Source of the DNA: Lachnospiraceae bacterium
Lineage (GTDB): Bacteria; Bacillota; Clostridia; Lachnospirales; Lachnospiraceae
Assembly: GCA_017427685.1 (NCBI GenBank)
Contig: JAFRSH010000038.1
Span: 44,595-108,594, forward strand
Length of the DNA: 64,000 nt
Direction: 5' to 3'
In this document: in pieces, positions 16,032 to 23,857 of the stretch
Numbering within the stretch: the stretch's first letter is position 1
Layout: each line of letters opens with the position of its first letter
Translations under genes and position numbers: made by a program
Notes under the pieces: model-generated
Seen by the model: the letters and a program-made list of their open reading frames with translations, nothing else
Databases searched by the model: none
Told to the model about the DNA's origin: nothing

Positions 16032-16610
16032 ATGAAGGAAGAATACGTAAAGAAACTGGACTTTGACAGCGACACCTTTGAGCAGATGAAGGTGGATATG
16101 AACTTTGTCCTGCAGAGGCTTCTCGGCAATATGCTTGAAAAGGGAACCAATGAGGGCAGCATGACGATCAAGATTGATGTGACGATGATAAGGGAGTTCA
16201 TTCCCAACTATGATCCGGATGTCGAAGGCGAAAGCAGGGAAGTAAGCAAGCCCCAGTTCAAACACAAGGTAACATCAGCTGTCAAGATCAATGACGAGAA
16301 GTCCGGCAAATACGATACGGAGATGGAACTTGTCCTGAACGAGAACGGCATATACGAGCTGCGCCCGATTGCGAACACTCAGCAGAGGACGATCTTTGAT
16401 TCGGACTTCGGCCAGTACGGCGGAACGAACGAGGATAACATCATTGATGAGGGAACCTACATTGAGGGCACGGCTACTCCGCTTCTCCCCGGACCGTCTG
16501 ACGAAGAGGATCCGGAAGACGGGATAGAGGACATCACAGATGAACTGTTGGGCGACGAGGGATACGATTACGAGGATCCTGAGGATAAGAAAGAGGGAGA
16601 CGAGGAATGA
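16032..16610 (+). CDS. Hypothetical phage protein with acidic tail
   Basis: A 192-residue protein; a conserved-looking N-terminal domain (1-130) is followed by an acidic Asp/Glu/Pro tail from about 150. It begins two bases after the DUF1351 gene and overlaps the next by an ATGA. No family recognised. Confidence 0.65.
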   Translation: MKEEYVKKLDFDSDTFEQMKVDMNFVLQRLLGNMLEKGTNEGSMTIKIDVTMIREFIPNYDPDVEGESREVSKPQFKHKVTSAVKINDEKSGKYDTEMELVLNENGIYELRPIANTQQRTIFDSDFGQYGGTNEDNIIDEGTYIEGTATPLLPGPSDEEDPEDGIEDITDELLGDEGYDYEDPEDKKEGDEE

Positions 16611-16918
16611 GCCTTTTCAAAGAAAAGATGAGCAGCTATGTTGACCGTGGAAATAAGCTGATTGCAGAAGGGAAGACTGCGGAGGCTATGAAACTGGTGT
16701 CACAGGGGCTTACTCATTATACGGAAAAGATAGTCAACGCCGTATCTCCATACGCAAAGGCAGACGCAGGACTGATAGTATTGGTCCTGCGCCACCTGGC
16801 GGATGAGGTTGAAAGGAACAATCCGGGAGCGAAGGAACTTTACGAAGGGATGAAGAACATTGTCGGAAAGCCGGAGCTGAAGGAGAAGGAGAAGATCAAA
16901 AAGACGAACAGGAGTTGA
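16607..16918 (+). CDS. Hypothetical helical phage protein
   Basis: A 103-residue helical protein (FKEKMSSYVDRGNKLIAEGK at the start) with a basic C-terminus. It overlaps the upstream stop by ATGA. No function recognised. Confidence 0.6.
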   Translation: MSLFKEKMSSYVDRGNKLIAEGKTAEAMKLVSQGLTHYTEKIVNAVSPYAKADAGLIVLVLRHLADEVERNNPGAKELYEGMKNIVGKPELKEKEKIKKTNRS

Positions 16919-16922
16919 TGGA

Positions 16923-17144
16923 ATGAATGGGATACAGATGCCCGAATCAAAGCCGGTGGGAGACTACTTCTTTATGTCAGGGCATAGGAACAGCAACAGA
17001 GGACCTTGCGGAATACCGAGAAATGAATTTGGTACCAGTCCGTTTACTGTAGGAATTGGGACACAGCGATTCTGCAAGAGCGATCCGTCATACTGCATGG
17101 AATGTCCTGTAAACCCTAACAGGACTAAAGAGCGAGGAGAGTGA
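16923..17144 (+). CDS. Small cysteine-containing protein
   Basis: A 73-residue protein with cysteines at CGIP, CKSDPSYC and MECP, possibly one zinc site. AGGAG lies before the ATG. Unknown function. Confidence 0.5.
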   Translation: MNGIQMPESKPVGDYFFMSGHRNSNRGPCGIPRNEFGTSPFTVGIGTQRFCKSDPSYCMECPVNPNRTKERGE

Positions 17145-17150
17145 GGCAAT

Positions 17151-17447
17151 ATGGCGAGAGGATTCATGTATGTTTACGAGAGGATATACCGAGAAGAGAA
17201 GAACCTGCAGAAGAGGTTCGAGAGAATCCCGGTAAACGGCAGGAAGACATCATCAGCTGACATAAGAAGGATCAAGCAGATGCTGTCGGACTCCTCATTC
17301 TGCATAGCGCAGGAATGCAGCGTACTCGTGAATTATCCGAAGTGGAGGATAGAAGGGACGAAAGTTGTCCTTGGAGAATGCTCGATCCTGCTTCCGGATT
17401 GCAGGCTGATAGGCATAGAAGAACTGAAAAGGATAGAGGCTGGTTAA
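17151..17447 (+). CDS. Hypothetical phage protein
   Basis: A 98-residue basic protein (MARGFMYVYERIYREEKN) with three scattered cysteines. GAGGAGAG precedes its ATG. Part of the early operon; no family recognised. Confidence 0.55.
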   Translation: MARGFMYVYERIYREEKNLQKRFERIPVNGRKTSSADIRRIKQMLSDSSFCIAQECSVLVNYPKWRIEGTKVVLGECSILLPDCRLIGIEELKRIEAG

Positions 17448-17458
17448 GGAGGCAGACG

Positions 17459-17713
17459 GTGAGGGAGTGCAGAATTTGTGAGTTCCTGAAGGTCATGAAG
17501 GAGATAAACGAGGAATCAAAGATCAGCTTCAAGACAAGGATGGTTGCGATGGTACGTGAAGAAACCTACATAACCGGAAAAAGAAAAGGAACATACGAGG
17601 TAGGATTCGGAACGATGAGGTACTGCCCGGAGTGCGGCAGGAAGCTCAAGAAGAAAGAAACACTTTATGATGTAACAGGGAGTGAAGAAAGGAGGTTGGA
17701 GTTCATTGAATAA
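17459..17713 (+). CDS. Small zinc-ribbon protein, GTG start
   Basis: An 84-residue protein using a GTG start at 17459, chosen because AAGGAGG at 17446-17452 is ideally spaced. CRIC (4-7) and CPEC (about 59-62) give a candidate zinc knuckle. Similar CPECGRKL proteins are common in phage early regions. Confidence 0.6.
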   Translation: MRECRICEFLKVMKEINEESKISFKTRMVAMVREETYITGKRKGTYEVGFGTMRYCPECGRKLKKKETLYDVTGSEERRLEFIE

Positions 17714-17975
17714 CGGCAACTTTGGAACATGCAGGAGCTGTGGAAGACAGATACTATGGATCAGGACAACGGCAGGAAAGAATATGCCGGTTGATACGGC
17801 CTATGTGGACTATGTACTTCCGAAGGAAGGGGAGAAGGCTACGGAGAAGATCGTAACCCCGAACGGAGAAGTCGTATCTGCGAACAGAGCGACAGGCGAA
17901 GAACGGGACGGATTCGGCTACATATCCCATTTCGCAACCTGCCCGAATGCGGCGCAGCACCGCAGAAGGAAATGA
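17706..17975 (+). CDS. Small zinc-finger protein, TTG start
   Basis: An 89-residue protein with CRSC (about 8-11) and H-x3-C (HFATC, about 76-80). A TTG at 17706 is favoured over a GTG at 17682 because GGAGG at 17691-17695 lies between them. It overlaps the upstream gene by 8 bases. Confidence 0.55.
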   Translation: MNNGNFGTCRSCGRQILWIRTTAGKNMPVDTAYVDYVLPKEGEKATEKIVTPNGEVVSANRATGEERDGFGYISHFATCPNAAQHRRRK

Positions 17976-18025
17976 AAAAGGAGCCGCCCGCTTACGAGAC
18001 AGCCCCAACTGGTAATTGGATTATA

Positions 18026-18040
18026 ACTCGTAATTGCGAG
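18026..18040. promoter_or_regulatory. Operator-like palindrome before the late regulator
   Basis: ACTCGTAATTGCGAG closely matches the prophage operator family. It lies 27 bases before the ArpU-like gene. No clear -35 box goes with it, so it may block an internal promoter or be chance. Confidence 0.5.
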
Positions 18041-18066
18041 AATGTCAAGGAGGCGGATAAAAAACA

Positions 18067-18624
18067 ATGGGCGAAAGAAGGTATGAACTGACGCAGGAAG
18101 ATCTGAACAGGATTGCAGTATTGGCAAGTAAGGAGGCAATAGCCGCCTACAAGGCAGAGATCAAGAAGAGCGAAACGAAGAGGTCGAACGAGAAGATATC
18201 TGTTACCAAGAAAAAGCTGGCATCCTACAGGAGAGTAAAGGCATCCCTGGTGGAAACGGAGGAGTTCACTGAGGAAGAGAAGATCGATCTCAGGTGGAAG
18301 TTCGTTGAGGATCTTATGGGATCAGCACAGGAAGTTATGCGGAAATCGGAGGACACCATCCTCAGTATAGAAAAGAAGAGGAAAAGGGATAGATTCGAGA
18401 TCCAGAGCATAGACAGGGCAATGCAGCTGTACGCAGCGGAAGCGGAGCGGAACACGAGCGAAGAGTTCAAGCGCAGGTACAGGGAGATAATGGCAAGGTA
18501 CATTGACGATAACGAGAAGTCGATCACAGAAATAGCGGAAGAGGAAAGCATCACGGAGAAAACGGTCTATAAAGACCTCGGAATAGCCTGTAAAATCGTA
18601 GCTACATATTTACTTGGGATGTAA
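18067..18624 (+). CDS. ArpU-like late transcriptional regulator
   Basis: A 185-residue helical protein with a sigma-like C-terminal HTH (about 145-180: SITEIAEEESITEKTVYKDL). Proteins of this size and layout at the end of the early operon of Gram-positive phages are ArpU/sigma-like activators of the late promoter. The next gene lies after a 298-bp regulatory gap, which fits. Confidence 0.7.
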   Translation: MGERRYELTQEDLNRIAVLASKEAIAAYKAEIKKSETKRSNEKISVTKKKLASYRRVKASLVETEEFTEEEKIDLRWKFVEDLMGSAQEVMRKSEDTILSIEKKRKRDRFEIQSIDRAMQLYAAEAERNTSEEFKRRYREIMARYIDDNEKSITEIAEEESITEKTVYKDLGIACKIVATYLLGM

Positions 18625-18922
18625 GTAATAAAAGGCTTCACGGGGCTATACGGAAGCAGTAGGGGCACACCTGAGAGCGGTGTAGAAAAAGAGTAGGTTT
18701 ACCGGGGAATTACCAAGTGGTAATATGATATCAGCCGAACAACCCAAACGTCACCCCTAAAAAATCAGCCAGTTGTTTTTTCTTCCCTACGGCGGGCGGC
18801 AGGTCGAGCGGACCTGCCAAGGGCCGTCGGAAGTGCTGAAAAATCGGCTATTTCAGTGTACTTTGACCGGTAAATGTGGTATAATATTTATAGGGAAAAC
18901 TGGTTAAAGGAGTGATGAAGAA
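18625..18922. promoter_or_regulatory. Non-coding gap between early and late regions
   Basis: No gene fits this 298-bp stretch. It contains a perfect 8-bp hairpin GGCAGGTC/GACCTGCC (18798-18818) without a T-run, an inverted repeat CTGAAA/TTTCAG (18836-18856), and at its end an extended -10 promoter. A binding site for the ArpU-like protein is expected here. Confidence 0.5.
18877..18885 (+). promoter_or_regulatory. Extended -10 late promoter
   Basis: TGGTATAAT (18877-18885) is an extended -10 element. No -35 hexamer is found at the right distance (TTGACC at 18863 is too close), which is what an activator-dependent late promoter would look like. It starts 38 bases before the DUF488 gene. Confidence 0.6.
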
Positions 18923-19438
18923 ATGGCAATTTGGGTAAGTCGGTACAGCAACAGGGAATTGCTGAATGGTAAGTATTATCCGGTAGGGATAAGCATAGGG
19001 AGTCCGAAGTGGCCGCTTGGCTACGAACTGAAAGAGCAGTGTTACTCCCTGGCACCGAAGGGATATATGCTGAACATGAGCCTTGAAGATTTCAAGCCTG
19101 CATACTACGGCAAACTGGAAGACATCGGAACGGACAAGATCATCAACATAGTGGAGAGGCTTGACAGGAAAGCCCAGGACGAAGGGAAAGAGTTAGTCCT
19201 GCTCTGTTATGAGGATGTGAGGATACCGGAAGACTGGTGCCACAGAACAGTGTTTGCAGAGTGGTGGGCAGAGAACACGGGCGAGTTGATTGAGGAGTTG
19301 CCTGATCCGTCAGAGCCAAAGGTGAAGAAACCGAAGCCTGCGGAGAAGAAAGCAGAGAGTAAGACTGACAATAAGAAACCTGCTCAGGAAGAGCCGCAGC
19401 AAATGAGCATCTTCGATATGGTAGGAGCAGGGATTTAA
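18923..19438 (+). CDS. DUF488-like phage protein
   Basis: A 171-residue protein. Residues 1-118 match the DUF488 type: AIWVSRYSNREL at the start, PKWPLGY, and LVLLCYEDVRIPEDWCHRTV with the conserved Cys and CHR. A Lys/Pro/Glu linker leads to an LxxF-type tail (MSIFDMVG) that resembles a clamp-binding peptide. Function unknown; first gene of the late region. Confidence 0.7.
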   Translation: MAIWVSRYSNRELLNGKYYPVGISIGSPKWPLGYELKEQCYSLAPKGYMLNMSLEDFKPAYYGKLEDIGTDKIINIVERLDRKAQDEGKELVLLCYEDVRIPEDWCHRTVFAEWWAENTGELIEELPDPSEPKVKKPKPAEKKAESKTDNKKPAQEEPQQMSIFDMVGAGI

Positions 19439-19523
19439 TACATCCGGAACTGGTGTAAGGTAGCACGTTTTGATTCCATCAGAAAGGTCTCTCTTCATTG
19501 AGAGGTTCCGGTCCAAAAACAAC

Positions 19524-19557
19524 GGCATCGCATCCGGCAGGGTACGGTGCCTTTTTT
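19524..19557 (+). terminator. Terminator upstream of the methyltransferase (first)
   Basis: A 7-bp stem GGCATCG/CGGTGCC (one G-U pair), a 14-base loop, and six Ts. It separates the DUF488 gene from the packaging genes. Confidence 0.75.
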
Positions 19558-19566
19558 GTGCAATAT

Positions 19567-19622
19567 GCTGAGGTGGGTATCAAAAATTACGGGGTTGATA
19601 CTTTGGCTGACCTCAGCTTTTT
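19567..19622 (+). terminator. Terminator upstream of the methyltransferase (second)
   Basis: A two-part hairpin: outer stem GCTGAGGT/ACCTCAGC (19567-19574, 19610-19617), inner stem GTATCAA/TTGATAC, then TTTTTG. Two terminators in tandem before an operon suggest antitermination or attenuation. Confidence 0.7.
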
Positions 19623-19660
19623 GTATATTTTGAACAAAAAGAAAGGAGTGACAGAGGGTA

Positions 19661-21061
19661 ATGGCATTTTTTATGAATCCGGGAGCAATGTTTCTTGGAT
19701 GCTTGGGAACGTCGGAACAGAAGTTCCTCGTCAAGCTGATAGAGACAGCGGCTAAATCTGGATACACAAGGTTCGTGGAACCGTGCGCAGGTACCTTCGC
19801 CATGAGCAATCTCGCTGTTCAGAACGGCTTCAAGCCAGAGCAGATAGAGACAAGCGATGTGTCGATGATGCCTACGGTGCTCGGGTTTGCGATAACCGGA
19901 CAATCTTTGGAGTCGTTGAAGATCCACGCCCAGGGCTTCAGCGACGAAGAACTGCTCGATCCCGCAACGGCGCTTTACGCACAGCTGTACCTCAGGACAT
20001 CGAAGAGTGCAGGAAATGAATATTTTCATAATATGCTCGTAGATCTTAAGGAACGGAGAGCGGAGCACATCGAAAGTATCAACCGGCAGATAGAGGTAGT
20101 AAGAAATCTCCTGCACGGCATGAGCTACAGACCACTCGATATGTGGAAGCACCTTGACGAGGTATTGGATGATCCGCACGCAATAGTGATTGCGAATCCG
20201 CCGACATACTTTTCCGGATATGAGAAATTCTACGACACGCAGGGGAAAATGACCTGGGAGGAGCCTGAGTATCAGCTGTTTGATCCGGAAACCGGACACA
20301 AGCAGTTTTATGATATGTGCATGGGACGGAAAGCGTTGGTCCTCTGCTATCAGGAAAAGAAAGCAGGAGAGGCGGTAGGCTACACGATATATGCACGGTC
20401 GGGCACACGGGCAGACCTCAACGCCTACATAACGACGAACAGAGAGGAAGAGGCAACAGCTCTTGCGAATGGAAAGAAGATAAAGCGGCCGACAGAGAGC
20501 AAACTGGAACCGCTTGAATGCAGTATGCTGCCGAGGGATTATGTGATCACGGAAGAGAGTAAAGTCCAGATCATCCCCATCAAGGCAGCGAACGCCCAGT
20601 ATTACAGGGTGCTGTGGACACACAATTTTGTCGGATCCTCGGCTACATGGAACAGGGCACTTCTGATAGACGGATACGTGGCCGGAGTCTTCGGCATCTC
20701 GAAGATGGCTTCCGATTCCGTCTTTGTGTGGTATGTGATGAAAGTACCGCACGAGACTTACCGCTTAGGACGGTTATGCTATATGCTTGCGCAGAACAGA
20801 GGCTTTGTTGATACGCTCCTTGACACCATAGACCGGGAAAAGGTCGTGAAAATGCGGACTGCTATGCTTACCAAGTACCCGGAGAACAAAGAGGTACGGG
20901 GCATAATGAAATTGGTAAACAGGGCAGAGGACAAGCAGAACGGCTACAAGCTGACATACGAGGCTGAACTGGTCGAGGGAAGAAACGAACATCAGACAAT
21001 GGTTGAATGGCTAAGGAGGGAAATCAAATGGCAGGAGAGCAGAGCAAAAACTACGAAGTGA
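19661..21061 (+). CDS. Phage DNA adenine methyltransferase-like protein
   Basis: A 466-residue SAM-dependent methyltransferase. The SAM-binding motif is VEPCAGTFAMSNLAV (about 39-53), and IANPPTYFSGYEKFY (about 181-195) has the NPP-x-Y/F catalytic signature of N6-adenine enzymes. No target-recognition or endonuclease partner is seen, so it is an orphan enzyme, probably protecting phage DNA from restriction. It overlaps the ParB-like gene by 34 bases. AAAGGAG precedes the ATG. Confidence 0.75.
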   Translation: MAFFMNPGAMFLGCLGTSEQKFLVKLIETAAKSGYTRFVEPCAGTFAMSNLAVQNGFKPEQIETSDVSMMPTVLGFAITGQSLESLKIHAQGFSDEELLDPATALYAQLYLRTSKSAGNEYFHNMLVDLKERRAEHIESINRQIEVVRNLLHGMSYRPLDMWKHLDEVLDDPHAIVIANPPTYFSGYEKFYDTQGKMTWEEPEYQLFDPETGHKQFYDMCMGRKALVLCYQEKKAGEAVGYTIYARSGTRADLNAYITTNREEEATALANGKKIKRPTESKLEPLECSMLPRDYVITEESKVQIIPIKAANAQYYRVLWTHNFVGSSATWNRALLIDGYVAGVFGISKMASDSVFVWYVMKVPHETYRLGRLCYMLAQNRGFVDTLLDTIDREKVVKMRTAMLTKYPENKEVRGIMKLVNRAEDKQNGYKLTYEAELVEGRNEHQTMVEWLRREIKWQESRAKTTK

Positions 21062-21933
21062 TTTATGACATGGGATCCGGCTTGGTTATAGCGAAGGTAT
21101 CCATAGACAAACTGAAGGAGCAGGACATCAACGCCCGCATCATGAAGAATGAGATGCAGGATCAGCTGACAGCGAACATCGCAAAGCGAGGACAGCTTGA
21201 AAGCCTGCCCCTTTTGGTCAATGTGAACGGTGTGCTTGAGATCATCTCAGGCCATCACCGAATAAAAAGCGCAAGGGCGGCGGGTTTGAAAGAGATTATC
21301 GCCCTTGTGGATGAAAGCGGACTGTCACGGTCTCAGATTGCGGCAAAGCAGCTGGCGCACAATGCAATCTCCGGTTTCGATGATGATTCGACGCTCCGGG
21401 AGATCGTGAAGATGATAACCGATGTGGACGACATGATCGAGAGCTTCATCGGAAAGGACATTTTGGAGGAGCCGTTATCTGAGTATGAAAAGATGCTCAG
21501 CCCTGCGGTTTCGTTTGATTTTAAGAACGTGGTCTTTGCATTCCTGCCGCATCAGGTCAAGGATATGGACGTGCTCGTGAAGAACCTTGAGGTCTCCTCT
21601 CCGGAGATCATCGGGGTAGCGGCTTACGAGCAATGCCAGGGGTTTGTAGAGGCACTTGCAAGGTACCAGAAGTTCACGGACATCCGGAACGTAGGAGCGG
21701 CGATACATTCTATGGTGCAGTCAGTCAATGAGAAGATGGATGAAGCGGGATTCAACGAGGAAGAGGACTGGACCTATCTGACAAAGTTGTTTGGGAGCAG
21801 TGCTGTACCGGGCGAAGCGGCCAAGGTTATGCAGCAGGCAATCAAGAAAGCGGAGAAAGAAGGCACCATAACAAGCAAAAATCGGTGGCAGCTTATTGAG
21901 TACCTTTGCGCTGACTATATATCCGGGAGTTGA
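21028..21933 (+). CDS. ParB-like nuclease-domain protein
   Basis: A 301-residue protein. Residues about 15-100 form a ParB N-terminal domain with the GHHRIKSARAAG box near 74-85. ATG 21028 is chosen over 21007 because GGAGG at 21015-21019 precedes it. In phages such proteins accompany methyltransferases and terminases; the role here (DNA modification or packaging) is not established. Confidence 0.75.
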   Translation: MAGEQSKNYEVIYDMGSGLVIAKVSIDKLKEQDINARIMKNEMQDQLTANIAKRGQLESLPLLVNVNGVLEIISGHHRIKSARAAGLKEIIALVDESGLSRSQIAAKQLAHNAISGFDDDSTLREIVKMITDVDDMIESFIGKDILEEPLSEYEKMLSPAVSFDFKNVVFAFLPHQVKDMDVLVKNLEVSSPEIIGVAAYEQCQGFVEALARYQKFTDIRNVGAAIHSMVQSVNEKMDEAGFNEEEDWTYLTKLFGSSAVPGEAAKVMQQAIKKAEKEGTITSKNRWQLIEYLCADYISGS

Positions 21934-21940
21934 TTAGTGT

Positions 21941-22411
21941 ATGGCGGCACAGCCAAAGTACAATGCCCTTTACCACGATGATTGGGCGTGGTCTTTGGCT
22001 GCAATGGGAGCCACCAACGAGGAAATAGCCGATGCGATGGGCATCTCGAAGCGTACCATCATCCGTTGGGCCAAAGAACATGAGTCCTTCGGGCGGGCGT
22101 TGGCGGAAGGAAAAGGGGTATCTGATGCAAAGATCATCAGGAGCCTTTTTCAGAGAGCGAACGGATATGAAGTAACAGAGACACGGAAGATTGTAGAGTA
22201 TGACAAGGACGGCTCAGTAAAGCCGGTAAGAGTCGAAGAGTACAAGAAACATATCCCGGCGGATGTCGGGGCTATGTGCTTTTGGCTCAAAAACAGGCAG
22301 CGTGACCGTTGGCAGGATCGTCCTATGGAGCTTCCGGATAATCTAGGCGGTGATACGGAAGTACAGATATATCTTCCGGATAATGGGAGGGATAATGGCG
22401 ATGAAGAATAA
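21941..22411 (+). CDS. terS: Terminase small subunit
   Basis: A 156-residue protein with an N-terminal HTH (about 12-48: AAMGATNEEIADAMGISKRT) that should bind the packaging site and a C-terminal part with CFWLKNRQRDRWQD near 118, usual in phage small terminases. It lies 7 bases after the ParB gene and overlaps the large subunit. Confidence 0.85.
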   Translation: MAAQPKYNALYHDDWAWSLAAMGATNEEIADAMGISKRTIIRWAKEHESFGRALAEGKGVSDAKIIRSLFQRANGYEVTETRKIVEYDKDGSVKPVRVEEYKKHIPADVGAMCFWLKNRQRDRWQDRPMELPDNLGGDTEVQIYLPDNGRDNGDEE

Positions 22412-23846
22412 GATTATCCTCGGCCCACAGAAGGGACCACAAGAGAGATTCCTGGCTACAGCTGCGGACATCTGCATCTACGGAGGAGCTGCGGGAGGAG
22501 GAAAGACTTACGGGCTTTTGCTTGAACCTCTGCGGCACATGAACAATCCGAACTTTAACGCAGTCATATTCCGAAGGGAATATACGCAGATAACAGCTCC
22601 AGGCGGATTATGGGACTCCGCACGTAAAGTTTACAGCTACGTGCAAGGTGCTTATCCGCTCAAGACACCTAAATTACATTGGAGTTTTAAGAAAGGCGCT
22701 ACGGTCAATTTCGCACACCTGAATAACGACGATGATTGTGAATCATGGCAGGGCTCGCAGATAACGATGATCGGATTCGACGAGCTGACACACTTCACGG
22801 AGTACCAGTTCTTCTATATGCTGTCCCGAAACAGAACAGACTCGGGCGTGACTCCGTATGTGAGGGCAACCTGCAACCCGGACGCAGACAGCTGGTCAGC
22901 TACCTTCATTTCGTGGTGGATAGATCAGAAGACAGGGTACCCGATACCGGAACGATCCGGAAAGATCAGATGGATGGTCAGGGTGAACGAAGCGATCCAT
23001 TGGACGGACACGAGACAGGAAGCGGTAGAAGTAGCCGTGGAGAACGGAATCGGCAGGGAACAGGCCGAAACTATGCCAAAGAGCGTAACATTCATTGCGA
23101 GTACGCTCCAGGACAACAAGATCCTGATGAAGAACGACCCAAGTTATCTGGCAAACCTGCAGGCACTTCCGTTGGTAGACCGAGAGAGACTTCTCTACGG
23201 GAACTGGAAGATAAAAGCAGCTGCAGGACTTATGTTCAAGAGAACCCAGGTCAACATGGTAGAAAAGATCCCGGACGATGTTATCCTATGGTGCAGAGGA
23301 TGGGACCTTGCGGCCACTTCCGAAGACGAAGACGGCAATCCGGCATACACGGCGGGAGTGCTCCTGGGAAAACGGAAGAACGGCCGTTATATTTTTGCGG
23401 ATGTGATCAACAAGAGACTTGCAGCATCCGATGTAAGAAAACTGGTCCTCATGACGGCACAGTCAGACAGGGCCACTTACGGAAGGGTGTGTCAGAGACT
23501 TCCGCAGGATCCCGGACAGGCAGGGAAAGAACAGGCACAGAGCTATCTGAAAATGCTTTCCGGATTTATCGTGAAGATCATGCCGGAATCAGGAGACAAG
23601 GTCACAAGAGCTGAACCGCTTTCGGCAATGTGGCAGGGCACAGAGACGATGGATGTCGGATTTGTGGACGTCCTAATAGCGGACTGGAACGGGATGTTCT
23701 TTAACCAATACGAGAGCTTCCCTCAGTCGGATTTCAAGGATATGGTGGATGCAGGAGCAAACGCTTTCAACACGATTGAGAGCGGCAATACATACTCGGC
23801 ACCGCCTGCAGATAGTTTGAGTAAAGACAGTTATTGGAGAAAGTGA
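22395..23846 (+). CDS. terL: Terminase large subunit
   Basis: A 483-residue packaging ATPase-nuclease. Walker A is GGAAGGGKT (30-38), Walker B is MIGFDELTHF near 125, and the nuclease acidic residues start at WDLAATSEDEDG near 310. ATG 22395 has GGGAGG just upstream; ATG 22401 is equally possible. It pumps DNA through the portal encoded next. Confidence 0.93.
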   Translation: MAMKNKIILGPQKGPQERFLATAADICIYGGAAGGGKTYGLLLEPLRHMNNPNFNAVIFRREYTQITAPGGLWDSARKVYSYVQGAYPLKTPKLHWSFKKGATVNFAHLNNDDDCESWQGSQITMIGFDELTHFTEYQFFYMLSRNRTDSGVTPYVRATCNPDADSWSATFISWWIDQKTGYPIPERSGKIRWMVRVNEAIHWTDTRQEAVEVAVENGIGREQAETMPKSVTFIASTLQDNKILMKNDPSYLANLQALPLVDRERLLYGNWKIKAAAGLMFKRTQVNMVEKIPDDVILWCRGWDLAATSEDEDGNPAYTAGVLLGKRKNGRYIFADVINKRLAASDVRKLVLMTAQSDRATYGRVCQRLPQDPGQAGKEQAQSYLKMLSGFIVKIMPESGDKVTRAEPLSAMWQGTETMDVGFVDVLIADWNGMFFNQYESFPQSDFKDMVDAGANAFNTIESGNTYSAPPADSLSKDSYWRK

Positions 23847-23857
23847 GGTGAGAACGG

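Noticed and set aside
14827..16032. Long minus-strand open frame opposite the DUF1351 gene
   Set aside because: Composition mirrors the Glu/Lys-rich coding strand (Leu/Phe/Ser/Cys-rich), with no ribosome site; a codon-bias shadow.
19613..20752. Long minus-strand open frame opposite the methyltransferase
   Set aside because: The plus strand has clear methyltransferase motifs and a ribosome site; the antisense product shows no domain.
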